Below are positions 26,308-35,307 of a stretch of DNA of 64,000 nucleotides, piece by piece; position 1 is the stretch's first letter; the number at the start of each line of letters is the position of its first letter. Where the stretch lies: contig NZ_JASZYQ010000001.1 of the NCBI RefSeq assembly GCF_030316885.1, positions 186,001 to 250,000 on the forward strand, given 5' to 3'. The notes under the pieces were generated by a model. That model was not told where the DNA came from and made no database searches. It worked only from the letters and a program-made list of their open reading frames with translations. The DNA comes from Variovorax jilinensis. GTDB lineage: Bacteria > Pseudomonadota > Gammaproteobacteria > Burkholderiales > Burkholderiaceae_C. Made by a program: the position numbers and the translations under genes.

Positions 26308-28026
26308 TCAGGCGGCGACCGTCTCGATCTCGGTGCCTGGCTGCATCTGCCAGGCGGCCGGCACGACTTGCGCAGTCAGCGGATCGCGCGGCAGCACGCG
26401 GTGCAGCAGCACCAGCTGCGCCCACTCGATGCGATCGGCGGAGCCGCCGCGTGCACCTTCCCAGGCCATCGCGATCGCGCTGCAACAGTGGTAGAGCGAG
26501 GAAGCCGCCTGCCGTGCCAGCAGGTCGCCGCCCTCGGCGGCCGCGGTCGTCGCCAGCTCGGCGGCGCGCCCGAGCGCCTCGCGCAGCGCGGTGGCGAAGG
26601 CCGGCGCGAGTCCGGCCTGATCGATCAGGTCGCCGAAGTGCGCCTGCAGCGCGGGCAGCGACTGTTCACGCTTGATCGCGCGGATGACATCGAGCGCGAC
26701 GATGTTGCTGGTGCCTTCCCAGATCGAGCCGAGGTGCGCATCGCGCACCAGCCGCGGGTCGGACCATTCCTCGATGTAGCCGCAGCCGCCGCGCACTTCC
26801 ATCGCGTCGCCCGTGACCTTGCGGGCATCGCGGCAGGCGCGGAACTTGATGAGCGGCGTGAGGATGCGCAGCAGCGCGTAGGCGCCGTCCTCGCCGGCGT
26901 CCGAGCGCGCCAGCGTGGCCGCGGTCTGGAACACCATGGTGCGGGCCTGCTCGGCCGGCAGGCGCAGCTTCTGCAGCTGGCGCTGCATGAGCGGCATGTC
27001 GGCCAGTCGACGGCCGAAGGCACGGCGCTCGGCGGCGACGTATTCGGCCTCGGCCAGTGCCCGGCGCATGAGGCCGGCCGAGCGCACGCCGTTCGACAGC
27101 CGCGAGTTGTTGACCATGTCGGCCATCTGCTGGAACCCGCGGCCCGCTTCGCCGACCAGGTAGGCGATCGCCCCCTCGAGGCGGATCTCGCCGCTGGCCA
27201 TGGAGCGGGTGCCGAGCTTGTCCTTCAGGCGCAGGATGCGGTAGTGGTTGTGGCTGCCGTCGTCGAGCTGCCTGGGCAAGAGGAACAGCGAGACGCCTTT
27301 CATCCCTGCAGGTGCGTCGTCGGCCCGCGCCAGCACCATGGCGAAGTCGGCGTCGGGGTTCGAGCAGAACCACTTGTCGCCTTCGAGGCGCCACTGGCCG
27401 GTCTCGTCCAGGCGCGCCCGCGTGACGGTGGCCGCGATGTCGGAACCGGCCGCCTGTTCGGTCATGAACATCGCGCCCTGGGCCAGCGTGTCGAAGTCGA
27501 GCGACTGGAAGCGCGGCAGCACGCGCGCCACGAGTTCGGGGCTGCCGTACCTGCGCAGCGTGCGTGCGAGCGAATCGGTCATCGAGACCGGGCAGCAGAG
27601 GCCGAACTCGGCCTGGACGAACAGGTAGGTCAGCACGTACTTGACCAGCGGCGGCATCTTGCCCTTCCAGCCCAGCGTTTCGTCGCGGTGCGACATCGCG
27701 GCCAGGCCGAACTCGCTCAGCGCGAGGCGCTCCATCTCGACGTAGGCCGGGTGCTTGAGGATGCGCTGGTCGTCGATGCCGGTGCGCGTGCGCAGCGACA
27801 GCACGGGCGGGTTCCGGTCGGCGGTCCGGGCCAGCTCGTCGAGCGGTCCGCCGGCCAGCGCGCCGAGCCGCTCGAAGTGGGGCCGCAGATGCTGCAGCAG
27901 GTCGGCCGGCAGATACAGCGCGAGCAGGCGGTGCAGCTCGGTGTCGGTGCTGAACAGGTTCTGGCCGTGGCGATCGGGCACGGGGTGGGCGGCGCTGGTT
28001 GCGCTCTGCGCTGCGGGGATGGGCAT
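26308..28026 (-). CDS. Acyl-CoA dehydrogenase, AidB-like
   Basis: FAD-dependent acyl-CoA dehydrogenase of 572 residues, longer than the usual 380-400. The FAD and substrate motifs MFMTEQAAGSDIAAT, WFCSNPDADFAMVLARAD and GGCGYIEEWSDPRLVRDA are seen, and the C-terminal SIWEGTSNIVALDVIR resembles AidB-type members. It heads the operon with a Bug receptor and a CaiB enzyme and is divergent from a LysR regulator. It likely oxidises the CoA ester made by the transferase; the substrate is unknown. Confidence 0.93.
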   Translation of the reverse strand: MPIPAAQSATSAAHPVPDRHGQNLFSTDTELHRLLALYLPADLLQHLRPHFERLGALAGGPLDELARTADRNPPVLSLRTRTGIDDQRILKHPAYVEMERLALSEFGLAAMSHRDETLGWKGKMPPLVKYVLTYLFVQAEFGLCCPVSMTDSLARTLRRYGSPELVARVLPRFQSLDFDTLAQGAMFMTEQAAGSDIAATVTRARLDETGQWRLEGDKWFCSNPDADFAMVLARADDAPAGMKGVSLFLLPRQLDDGSHNHYRILRLKDKLGTRSMASGEIRLEGAIAYLVGEAGRGFQQMADMVNNSRLSNGVRSAGLMRRALAEAEYVAAERRAFGRRLADMPLMQRQLQKLRLPAEQARTMVFQTAATLARSDAGEDGAYALLRILTPLIKFRACRDARKVTGDAMEVRGGCGYIEEWSDPRLVRDAHLGSIWEGTSNIVALDVIRAIKREQSLPALQAHFGDLIDQAGLAPAFATALREALGRAAELATTAAAEGGDLLARQAASSLYHCCSAIAMAWEGARGGSADRIEWAQLVLLHRVLPRDPLTAQVVPAAWQMQPGTEIETVAA

Positions 28027-28080
28027 GGCTTGTCTCCTTGGGCGGTCGCATCTTTGCCCGCCGGACGATTGCTGTCCAAT

Positions 28081-28097
28081 ATCAGATCTGTCTTGAT
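28081..28097. promoter_or_regulatory. LysR-type operator candidate
   Basis: ATCA (28081-28084) and TGAT (28094-28097) are inverted with nine bases between them, and CAGATCTG (28083-28090) is an internal palindrome. They lie in the 106-base region between the divergent dehydrogenase and LysR starts. The location suits a LysR site, but no classic T-N11-A core is evident. Confidence 0.3.
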
Positions 28098-28132
28098 TGA
28101 TTTGATCTCGCTATCGTGAAAGACTGCGGTGC

Positions 28133-29146
28133 ATGGAGCTTCGTCATCTGCGTTACTTCGTCGTGCTGGCCGACGAACTTCACTTCGGCCGTGCGGCGCG
28201 CCGGCTCGCGATCTCGCAGCCACCGCTCAGCGTGGCGATCCGCCAGCTCGAGGAATCGGTGGGCGCGCGCCTGTTCGAACGCAACAGCAAGGAAGTGCAC
28301 CTGACGCCGGCCGGCCTGGCGATGCGGGACTCGGCGCGCCGGCTGCTGCGCCAGGCGGAAGAGGCCGCGCTGCAGGCGCGCGACGTCTCGCTGGGCATGG
28401 CCGGCCGGCTGCGCATCGGCTTCGTGGGCGCGATGCTTTACCGTGGTTTGCCGCAGGCCCTCGGCAGCTTCCAGGCCAGCCACCCGGCCGTGCGCATCAC
28501 GCTGTCCGAGCTCAATTCAGGCGAACAGATCACCGAGCTGCTGCACGACCGGCTCGACGTCGGCTTCGTCCACAGCAGTCGCATGCCGGCCGAACTGCGC
28601 CATGCGCTGCTGGTGTCCGAACCCTTCGTCGCCTGCCTGCCGACCGGTCATCGCCTGGCGCGGCGGCGCAGCCTGTCTGTCGAGAGCCTGCGCGACGAGC
28701 ATTTCGTGCTGTTCGCGCGCGCCGTCTCGCCCGACTACCACGAGCGCATCCTCGCGATCTGCGCCGGTGCGGGCTTCCTGCCCGAGGTGCGGCACGAGGT
28801 GCGCCACTGGCTGTCGGTGGTGTCGCTGGTGTCGCAGGGCATGGGCGTGGCGCTGGTGCCGAGTGCGCTGCGCCATGCGGCGCTGCGCGGCGCCGTGTTC
28901 CGCCCGCTCGAGGACGTGGCGACGCATTCGGACGCCTACGCCGTCTGGCAGGCAGGGCCCGGAAACGCGCTGATCGAGCGCTTCCTGGCCATCGTGCAGG
29001 CGCACCTGCCCGAGGAGGCGACACCCATCGACCCGCCGGCGGGCCTCAGGCGTACAGCGGCTCCTCGGCCATCGACTCGCACTGGTCCTGCAGCATCAGG
29101 ATCTGGCCCTTCCAGTAGTCGCTCGACCCGAACCAGGGGAAGTTGA
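28133..29146 (+). CDS. LysR family transcriptional regulator
   Basis: LysR-type regulator of 337 residues. The helix-turn-helix lies in the first 60 residues (LHFGRAARRLAISQPPLSVA), followed by the effector domain with GRLRIGFVGAMLYRGL and LVSQGMGVALVPSALR. Divergent from the dehydrogenase-Bug-CaiB operon, it probably controls it. The last 34 or so residues are Arg/Ser/Pro-rich and arise from reading antisense to the kinase gene, so the true C-terminus might be a degenerate tail; family proteins are usually about 300 residues. Confidence 0.92.
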   Translation: MELRHLRYFVVLADELHFGRAARRLAISQPPLSVAIRQLEESVGARLFERNSKEVHLTPAGLAMRDSARRLLRQAEEAALQARDVSLGMAGRLRIGFVGAMLYRGLPQALGSFQASHPAVRITLSELNSGEQITELLHDRLDVGFVHSSRMPAELRHALLVSEPFVACLPTGHRLARRRSLSVESLRDEHFVLFARAVSPDYHERILAICAGAGFLPEVRHEVRHWLSVVSLVSQGMGVALVPSALRHAALRGAVFRPLEDVATHSDAYAVWQAGPGNALIERFLAIVQAHLPEEATPIDPPAGLRRTAAPRPSTRTGPAASGSGPSSSRSTRTRGS

Positions 29147-30095
29147 TCGGAAAGATCGGGTCTTCCCAGCGGCGCGCCAGCCAGGCGCTGTAGTGGATCA
29201 GGCGCAGGGTGCGCAGCGGTTCGATCAGCGCGAGCTCGCGGCGGTCGAAGTCGCGGAACTGCTCGTAGCCGTCGAGCAGGCCGCTGAGCTGGCCGGTGCG
29301 CTGGGCACGGTCGCCCGACAGCAGCATCCACAGGTCCTGCACCGCGAAGCCGGTGCGGGCATCGTCGAGGTCGACGAAGTGCGGGCCGCCCCCAGGTCGG
29401 TCGGTCGGGATCCAGAGGATGTTGCCGGGATGGACGTCGCCATGCAGCCGCAGCTTCTTCAACGGCGGATCGGCGTCGCCGTCGTGGCCGCTGCCGAGCG
29501 CGGTGGCGGCGATCATCTCGAGCGCCACATTGCAGGCGACTTCCCATTCGCGCTGCACGTCGAGCGGCACCATCTGGTGGCCGAGCAGCCAGTCGCGTGA
29601 GGCGGTGCCGAATGTCTGCAGGTCCAGCGCGGGCCGTGCCACGAAGGGATGGCGCGCGCCGACGGCGTGGATGCGCCCGAGGAAGCGGCCGACCCATTCC
29701 AGCACCTCGAAATCGTCGAGCTCGGGCGCGCGGCCGCCGCGGTAGGGGCTGACGCTGAACGAGAAGCCGCCGTGCGCATGAAGCGTGCGGCCCTCGACCG
29801 CCAGCGGCGGCACCGCCGGCACCTCGGCCGCGGCCAGCTCGAGCGCGAATTCATGTTCCTCGAGGATCTCGGCCTCGCTCCAGCGGCCTGGCCGGTAGAA
29901 CTTGACCACCACGGCGCTGCGGTCCTCGAGCCAGACCTGGTAGACGCGGTTCTCGTAGGAGTTGAGCGCCGTCAGGCGGCCGTCGCCGTGCATGCCGAGC
30001 GTGGCGAGCGCATCCAGCACGACGTCGGGCGTGAGGCGCTCGTAGGGATGGGCGGCGGAGGCCGGCGCAGGGGAGGACGTATTGAAAGGCGGCAC
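29046..30095 (-). CDS. Serine/threonine protein kinase, SrkA/YihE-like
   Basis: Stress-response kinase A-type protein of about 349 residues. Catalytic features are VVKFYRPGRWSEAE (ATP-binding lysine), LHGDVHPGNIL with the catalytic aspartate, and VDLDDARTGFAVQDLW. The start is uncertain: GTG at 30095 gives the normal family length, but a longer in-frame GTG at 30245 and no clear Shine-Dalgarno leave doubt. The 3' end overlaps the convergent LysR gene by 101 bases. Confidence 0.88.
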   Translation of the reverse strand: MPPFNTSSPAPASAAHPYERLTPDVVLDALATLGMHGDGRLTALNSYENRVYQVWLEDRSAVVVKFYRPGRWSEAEILEEHEFALELAAAEVPAVPPLAVEGRTLHAHGGFSFSVSPYRGGRAPELDDFEVLEWVGRFLGRIHAVGARHPFVARPALDLQTFGTASRDWLLGHQMVPLDVQREWEVACNVALEMIAATALGSGHDGDADPPLKKLRLHGDVHPGNILWIPTDRPGGGPHFVDLDDARTGFAVQDLWMLLSGDRAQRTGQLSGLLDGYEQFRDFDRRELALIEPLRTLRLIHYSAWLARRWEDPIFPINFPWFGSSDYWKGQILMLQDQCESMAEEPLYA

Positions 30096-30257
30096 GCCGC
30101 ATTGTCGGGCCTGCGCCTCATGGCCGGCGATGCAATCGGTTTCGCCTTCGTCGCTGGGGCCGCGGGAGAGCGTGGTACAACGAAATGCCTCGTTACGCGG
30201 CCACCCGGCCAGGGGCCATCCGAATTCCCCTCGTCTCACCCTCACCGGAGCACAACC

Positions 30258-30653
30258 ATGAGCATTTTCGGCAGCATATTCTCAAAGATCTTCCCGTCCG
30301 CCCAGGCTGCGCCTGCTCCCGCAGCCCCCACGCCGGCGCCCGCACCCGGCGCGACCGCCGCGCCGGCTCCGGCCGTGGCAGCGCCACCCCCCGCCATCTC
30401 GCTCGGCGACGTGCCGGCCATCCTCGACGCCATGCCCGGTGCCAAGAATCTCAACTGGCGCACCTCGATCGTCGACCTCATGAAGCTGCTCGGCCTCGAC
30501 AGCAGTCTCGAGGAACGCAAGAAGCTGGCGGCCGAGCTCAGCTACGGCGCCGACACCAGCGACAGCGCGAAGATGAACATCTGGCTGCACCGCCAGGTGA
30601 TGACCAAGCTCGCGGCGAACGGCGGCACGGTGCCGGCCGAACTGCGCGACTGA
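30258..30653 (+). CDS. DUF3597 domain-containing protein
   Basis: Protein of 131 residues with three parts: a short start MSIFGSIFSKIF, an Ala/Pro-rich linker (about residues 15-50) and a conserved alpha-helical domain (VPAILDAMPGAKNLNWRTSI then LGLDSSLEERKKLAAELSYG). This is the DUF3597 pattern, a family of unknown function. The start at 30258 has GGAG seven bases upstream. It is divergent from the kinase gene and precedes the VWA protein in the same direction. Confidence 0.92.
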   Translation: MSIFGSIFSKIFPSAQAAPAPAAPTPAPAPGATAAPAPAVAAPPPAISLGDVPAILDAMPGAKNLNWRTSIVDLMKLLGLDSSLEERKKLAAELSYGADTSDSAKMNIWLHRQVMTKLAANGGTVPAELRD

Positions 30654-30743
30654 TCCGGCACAGGCCGCAGCGCGCGGCCCGCCCGACCCTGGCCCTGCGC
30701 TCCGGCCGCGGTCGGACGGCCCGGCATCCGCCACGTGCCGCCC

Positions 30744-31781
30744 ATGTACTTCCTCTGGCCCCAGTACCTCTGGCTCCTGCCGGCGCTGGCCTTGCTGCCG
30801 GCGGCCTACGTCTGGCTGCTGCGGCGGCGGAACAGGGCCGCCCTGCACTACAGCAGCCTCGGTGTCGTGCGCGCCGCGGCGGCCGGCCGCCAGTGGCGGC
30901 GCCACCTGCCGCCGGCATTGCTGCTGCTGGCGCTGGTCGGGCTGCTGCTGGCTGCAGCGCGTCCGGTCGCGCAGGTGCCCCTGCCCTGGGCGCGCTCGAC
31001 GATCATGCTGGCGATCGACGTCTCGCTCAGCATGCGCGTGAGCGACGTCCAGCCGACCCGGATGGTGGCCGCGCAGGAAGCGGCAAAGCTCTTCCTTCGC
31101 GAACTGCCGAGCCACATCGAGGTCGGTCTGGTGACGTTCGCGGGCAGCAGCCAGGTGGCTCAGCGCCCGACGCTCGACCGCGCGGCGCTGACCGCGGGCA
31201 TCGATGCCTTCCAGATGCAGGTCGGCACCGCGGTGGGCGATTCGATCGTGCTGTGCCTCGCGGAGCTGTTTCCCGAGGACGGCATCGACCTTGGCGAGCT
31301 GACCTTCGGCAGCCGGCCGCAGGCGCGCAGCCTGGACCCGAAGCCGCGGCCGGCACCGCGTGAGTTCAGGCCCGTGGCGCCGGGCTCCTTCGGCTCGGCC
31401 GCGATCATCCTGCTGAGCGACGGCCGGCGAACCACCGGCATCGACACGCTGGCGGCGGCCAGGATGGCGGCCGACCGCGGCGTGCGCGTCTACGTGGTGG
31501 GGCTCGGCACGGTCGACGGCGAGGCTGCCACGCCCGACGGCATGGCGATCTACATGAAGCTCGACGAGCCGACCCTGCGCGAGGTGGCGCGCATGACCGG
31601 CGGCGAGTACCAGCATGCAGGTACCGCGGAGAAGCTGCGCAACGTGTACGAGAACATGGGTTCGCGCGTGCAGGTGCTCACGCGCGAGACCGAGCTCGCG
31701 GGCGTGCTGGCGCTGGCCTCGGCCGTGCTGGCGATCGCGGCGGCGCTGCTTTCACTGCTGTGGTTCGGGCGCATGGCCTGA
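30744..31781 (+). CDS. VWA domain-containing protein, BatA-like
   Basis: Membrane-anchored von Willebrand factor A protein of 345 residues. An N-terminal hydrophobic part (about residues 1-90) precedes the VWA domain with MIDAS residues AIDVSLSM, and a second transmembrane helix lies at the C-terminus (LALASAVLAIAAALLSLLWF). This is the architecture of BatA of aerotolerance operons, but BatB, BatD and MoxR genes are absent here. The ATG at 30744 is chosen over GTG at 30735. Confidence 0.9.
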   Translation: MYFLWPQYLWLLPALALLPAAYVWLLRRRNRAALHYSSLGVVRAAAAGRQWRRHLPPALLLLALVGLLLAAARPVAQVPLPWARSTIMLAIDVSLSMRVSDVQPTRMVAAQEAAKLFLRELPSHIEVGLVTFAGSSQVAQRPTLDRAALTAGIDAFQMQVGTAVGDSIVLCLAELFPEDGIDLGELTFGSRPQARSLDPKPRPAPREFRPVAPGSFGSAAIILLSDGRRTTGIDTLAAARMAADRGVRVYVVGLGTVDGEAATPDGMAIYMKLDEPTLREVARMTGGEYQHAGTAEKLRNVYENMGSRVQVLTRETELAGVLALASAVLAIAAALLSLLWFGRMA

Positions 31782-31800
31782 GCCCGGGCGCGCGGGGTCG

Positions 31801-32913
31801 CTACGCCGGTGGCGCCATCGTCACCACGTGGCCGCCGCGCGGATCGCCGCGCCCCGCCAGCACTTCGGCATAGGCGGCCTGCGCGGCTGCACCGCCGGCA
31901 TGCCGTTGCGGCAGCAGCCACGGGGCCTTCGGGTCGGCCACCTTGGCGATGAAGGCCTGCCAGGCCTGCACCATGCGCTGGCCGAATGGCGCCGCGCCCC
32001 AGTCGGTGCTGCGCTTCTTGGCCTGTGCCGGCGCGAAGAACAGCGTGGCGCGCGGGCCGGGCAGCGTCTTGCCGGCGCCGCTGGCGGCGAGTTGCTCGAC
32101 GTGCGTGCCGCCGATCGAGGCGCTGTGCTTCAGGTTCGCGAAGCGCGTGTGGATCCGGCGCCGCAGTTCGCCGTTGCCCGCGAAGTCGACATAGACGCAG
32201 GGCGTGTCGGCCGCAATCTGGTCGAGCTCCTCGTAGGCCAGCACGCGGTGGTAGCAACCCAGGCTCTCGCAGAAGGCCTTGTTGGCGGCCGAGGTCAGGC
32301 CGATGACCTCGATGCCTTCGCGCCTTGCCAGCTGGAAGGCCGTACCGTAGGCGGTCTTGCTCGATGCGCTCGACAGCAGCGCGGCGCCGGGACGGGCGCC
32401 GAAGAAGTCGTTGTCGTCCAGGAAGTCGTCGATCAGCCACGAGGTGAGGAACAGCGGCCGCAGCAGCACCTGCAGGTCCTCGGTGTCGGCGTCGTAGAGC
32501 GGATCGGTGCGCGTGCGCAGGTAGCGGTTGTAGAGCACGTGCAGCGCACTGCGGTGCGGGGCCGCGTCGGTGAAATGCTCGGGCGTCAGCCGGTCGGGCG
32601 TGAGCACCGCGCTGGCCGCCATCGGGAAGTAGCCATAAAGCCGCTCGCCGACCGCCACGCCCGGATGCAGCGACTGCGTCACGGTCGCGAAACCCCACAC
32701 CGGCACGATGCCCCAGCCGTCCTCGCCGCTCGGGAAGAACTGCCAGTAGCTCATCGCGTCGCCGAAGGCCGCGTAGGTGATGTTGTTGGCGGTCAGCGCG
32801 AAGCGCTCGATGCGCACGCGCACCTGGCCGTCGGCGAGGCGCAGCTCTTCGGCCGCGTGCAGGCGGGAGGCATGCAGGTCGTCCTTGCGGACCAGGAGGG
32901 TGTCGTTGGGCAT
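31801..32913 (-). CDS. DUF2855 family protein
   Basis: Protein of 370 residues with an MDR/quinone oxidoreductase-like layout: an N-terminal domain (VRIERFALTANNITYAAFGD) and a nucleotide-binding-like section (SSASSKTAYGTAFQLARREG, IEVIGLTSAANKAFCESLGC). It is recognisable as DUF2855, distantly related to medium-chain dehydrogenases, of unknown function. It converges on the VWA gene with a 19-base gap. Substrate unknown. Confidence 0.87.
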   Translation of the reverse strand: MPNDTLLVRKDDLHASRLHAAEELRLADGQVRVRIERFALTANNITYAAFGDAMSYWQFFPSGEDGWGIVPVWGFATVTQSLHPGVAVGERLYGYFPMAASAVLTPDRLTPEHFTDAAPHRSALHVLYNRYLRTRTDPLYDADTEDLQVLLRPLFLTSWLIDDFLDDNDFFGARPGAALLSSASSKTAYGTAFQLARREGIEVIGLTSAANKAFCESLGCYHRVLAYEELDQIAADTPCVYVDFAGNGELRRRIHTRFANLKHSASIGGTHVEQLAASGAGKTLPGPRATLFFAPAQAKKRSTDWGAAPFGQRMVQAWQAFIAKVADPKAPWLLPQRHAGGAAAQAAYAEVLAGRGDPRGGHVVTMAPPA

Positions 32914-32954
32914 CGGCCGACCTTAGCGCAGCGGACGCGCAGGCGCACGAGAAA

Positions 32955-32996
32955 AAGCCCGGCAGGCAGTCGCTCTTGCGACCCCATGCCGGGCTT
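32955..32996 (-). terminator. Rho-independent terminator for ohr
   Basis: AAGCCCGGCA (32955-32964) and TGCCGGGCTT (32987-32996) are perfect inverted repeats. On the minus strand the stem is followed by a run of T (plus-strand A run 32952-32956), so it terminates transcription coming from ohr at 33026. Confidence 0.8.
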
Positions 32997-33025
32997 CGAT
33001 GGCGGCTGGCGCCGCGCTCGTGAGA

Positions 33026-33451
33026 TCAGGCGATCGACAGTTCGACGTCGATGTTGCCGCGCGTGGCATTGGAGTACGGGCAGACCTGGTGCGCGGTCTC
33101 GACCAGCAGCTTCTTCTGGGCATCGTCGAGGCCCGGCAGCGAGATCGCCAGCTTGACCGCGATGCCATAGGCCTTGCCTTCGTTGATCGGGCCGAGCGAG
33201 ACGCTGGAGTCGATCGCGACATCGTCGGGTACCTTCACGCTGATCTTCGGGCCTACGGCCTTCATGGCGCCGATGAAGCAGGCCGCATAGCCGACCGCGA
33301 ACAGCTGCTCGGGATTGGTGCCGGGCTTGCCCGAGCCGGGCGGGCTGAGCTTGACGTCGAGCGAGCCGTCGCTGGACTTGCCGGCGCCGTCGCGGCCGCC
33401 TGCGGTGTGGGCTTCGGCGGTGTACAGAACCTTGTCGAGCTTGGTGGTCAT
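33026..33451 (-). CDS. ohr: Organic hydroperoxide resistance protein (Ohr)
   Basis: Thiol peroxidase of 141 residues of the Ohr/OsmC family that reduces organic hydroperoxides. The two catalytic cysteines are in GYAACFIGA and VCPYSNATRGN, and the glutamate in NPEQLFAVG and the N-terminal arginine region complete the active site. The start at 33451 removes an upstream extension that has no start signal. It lies 61 bases after ohrR in the same direction, with a terminator downstream. Confidence 0.95.
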   Translation of the reverse strand: MTTKLDKVLYTAEAHTAGGRDGAGKSSDGSLDVKLSPPGSGKPGTNPEQLFAVGYAACFIGAMKAVGPKISVKVPDDVAIDSSVSLGPINEGKAYGIAVKLAISLPGLDDAQKKLLVETAHQVCPYSNATRGNIDVELSIA

Positions 33452-33512
33452 GGTGATTCCTTTGCGGTGGTGGTGGAGAAAGGGTGAGACGGGAGGGGCA
33501 TGACGATGACGT

Positions 33513-33968
33513 TCAGGCTGCATTCGCGATGCGGTCGCGCAGCGACTGCACCTGCTGGGTGAGCGAGACCAGCTCGGGCACCGAGCACTGCGAGGCGGCC
33601 ATGAGGCAGCCCGGCACCTGGGCCGCACGGGCCTTGAGCCGGCGGCCCGCGGCCGTGAGGCTGATGTGGACGCGGCGCTCGTCGGCGGCGTCGCGCAGGC
33701 GCACCACCAGGCCGTTGGCTTCCAGCCGCTTGAGCAGCGGCGTGAGCGTGCCCGAGTCGAGCGAAAGGCGCTCGCCGAGCTCGGACACCGAGAGGCCGTC
33801 GCGCTCCCACAGCACCAGCAGCACGAGGTATTGCGGGTAGGTGAGGCCGAGCTTCTCGAGCAGTGGCTTGTAGAGCCGCGTCATTGCGAGCGAGGCCGAA
33901 TACACCGCGAAGCACAGCTGGTTGTCCAGCTTGAGCATGTCATCGGCGGAGAACTTGGCGGCGGGCAT
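33513..33968 (-). CDS. ohrR: MarR-family regulator OhrR
   Basis: Repressor of 151 residues. The conserved sensing cysteine lies in [13 protein letters not shown] near the N-terminus, and the winged helix contains [20 protein letters not shown]. The 11-of-12 inverted repeat in front of it matches the expected OhrR operator. Peroxide oxidation of the cysteine normally lifts repression of ohr; here ohrR precedes ohr in one transcript, so it is autoregulated. The ATG at 33968 is preferred over one further upstream. Confidence 0.94.
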   Translation of the reverse strand: MPAAKFSADDMLKLDNQLCFAVYSASLAMTRLYKPLLEKLGLTYPQYLVLLVLWERDGLSVSELGERLSLDSGTLTPLLKRLEANGLVVRLRDAADERRVHISLTAAGRRLKARAAQVPGCLMAASQCSVPELVSLTQQVQSLRDRIANAA

Positions 33969-33985
33969 GGATCGAATGTTAACGA

Positions 33986-34013
33986 GCAATTAAATTGTGC
34001 GCAATCTAATTGC
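33986..34013. promoter_or_regulatory. OhrR operator
   Basis: GCAATTAAATTG (33986-33997) and CAATCTAATTGC (34002-34013) are inverted with 11 of 12 bases complementary, separated by four bases. This resembles the known OhrR-box type (TACAATTAAATTGT-like half sites). It lies 18 bases upstream of ohrR, so repression is likely. Confidence 0.85.
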
Positions 34014-34041
34014 CGCGACGACCCTGCCGTGGACGCGGGAT

Positions 34042-35307
34042 TCAACCCCGCATCAGCGCCTCGGCCACCGCCTGGAAGGCCGGCAGGGTCAGCGGGTCGT
34101 TGGCGCCGTTGGCGGCCATCGGATGGGCCGCATAGCGCGCGATCACCATCTCGGCCGTCGGATCGACATAGATGCACTGGCCGTGGATGCCGCGCGCCAT
34201 GAAGGCCCGATGCGGGTTGTTCGTGATCCACCACATGTCGCGGTACGACCAGCCGTCGAGCAGGGGGTAGCCGGCCCGCGAGAACTTCGCCGGATCGCCG
34301 CCGCGCGTGATGTCGGCCACCGCGGCGGCCGGGATGGCACGCCGGCCGCCGGGTGCGATGCCGCCGTTGCGCATCGTCTCGCCGAAGCGCGCAAGGTCGC
34401 GCAGCGTGGTGTTGAGACCGCCGCCGCCGGCCTCGGTGCCGATGCGGTCGACCATGAAGTAGGCGTCCTGCTCGGCGCCGATGGGTCGCCAGATCTTCTC
34501 GCTCAGCAGGTCGGCCAGCGAGCGGCCGCTGGCGCGGCGAAGCACCCAGGCCAGCACCTCGGCATTGACCGTCTTGTAGGCGAAGGCGTCGCCGTGCGCG
34601 CCGTCCTTCTCGAGCGTGACGAGGAATTCGTAGAAGGACTTCGGGCCGGCGTAGCCCGGGCCCTGAACCAGCATGCCGCCCGCGCGCGCATAGCCCCAGA
34701 CCTCGGCTGCGGGATCGGCGTAGTCCTCGGAGTAGCGCACGCCGATCGTCATGTCCATGACCTCGCGCACGCTCGCATCGCCATAGGCAGTGGGCGCGAG
34801 TTCGGGCAGGTGGATCGTGACCGGCGCCTCGGCATCCAGGGCGCCCTCGGCGACCAGGATCGCGGCCAGCGTACCGACGAAGGACTTGGTGACCGACATC
34901 GCGATGTGCGGGCGTTCGGGCGCCAGCGCGCCGAAGTACTGCTCGCAGACCACCGCGCCGCGATGCAGCACCAGGATGCCGTCGGCGTAGGTGCGCTCGA
35001 CCATCTCGCCGAAGCTCATCGGCTGGCCCGCCGCAGTCGTGAAGGCGATCTGCGACAGATCGCGCGGCGCCGCCGGCAGCGGACTCGGCGGGCCGTTGCC
35101 GCGCCAGACGTTGGCGGTGGGCACGGTCTCGCGAACGTGCGAGAAGGACCAGCGCGTGCGCGGATAGGCGCCGCCCGCCGGATCGTCGAAGGTGATGAGC
35201 TTGTCGGTCGGGGGCGGGTAGCCCTGCATCCAGCCCATGGCGTCGACCGAGGTGGCTGCCGGATCGGGCAGCTCGGCGGCAGCGGCGGGCGGTGGCGACG
35301 ACGACAT
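34042..35307 (-). CDS. Serine hydrolase, class C beta-lactamase/NylB-like
   Basis: Serine hydrolase of 421 residues. The SxxK nucleophile motif is SVTK, the later RYSEDYADPA and FAYKTVNAEVLAW segments resemble 6-aminohexanoate-dimer hydrolase (NylB) and esterase members, and GGLNTTLRDLARFGE is a typical C-terminal motif. No signal peptide is evident, so it may be cytoplasmic. Its ATG overlaps the stop of the crotonase gene by one base. Substrate (ester or amide) unknown. Confidence 0.9.
   Translation of the reverse strand: MSSSPPPAAAAELPDPAATSVDAMGWMQGYPPPTDKLITFDDPAGGAYPRTRWSFSHVRETVPTANVWRGNGPPSPLPAAPRDLSQIAFTTAAGQPMSFGEMVERTYADGILVLHRGAVVCEQYFGALAPERPHIAMSVTKSFVGTLAAILVAEGALDAEAPVTIHLPELAPTAYGDASVREVMDMTIGVRYSEDYADPAAEVWGYARAGGMLVQGPGYAGPKSFYEFLVTLEKDGAHGDAFAYKTVNAEVLAWVLRRASGRSLADLLSEKIWRPIGAEQDAYFMVDRIGTEAGGGGLNTTLRDLARFGETMRNGGIAPGGRRAIPAAAVADITRGGDPAKFSRAGYPLLDGWSYRDMWWITNNPHRAFMARGIHGQCIYVDPTAEMVIARYAAHPMAANGANDPLTLPAFQAVAEALMRG

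Noticed and set aside
30095-30245. Longer N-terminus of the SrkA-like kinase
   Set aside because: The extra 50 residues are not typical of the family and have no clear Shine-Dalgarno, though an upstream GTG cannot be fully excluded.
32952-32996. Hairpin considered as a regulatory element for the DUF2855 gene
   Set aside because: Its T-run and position fit a terminator for ohr on the minus strand.
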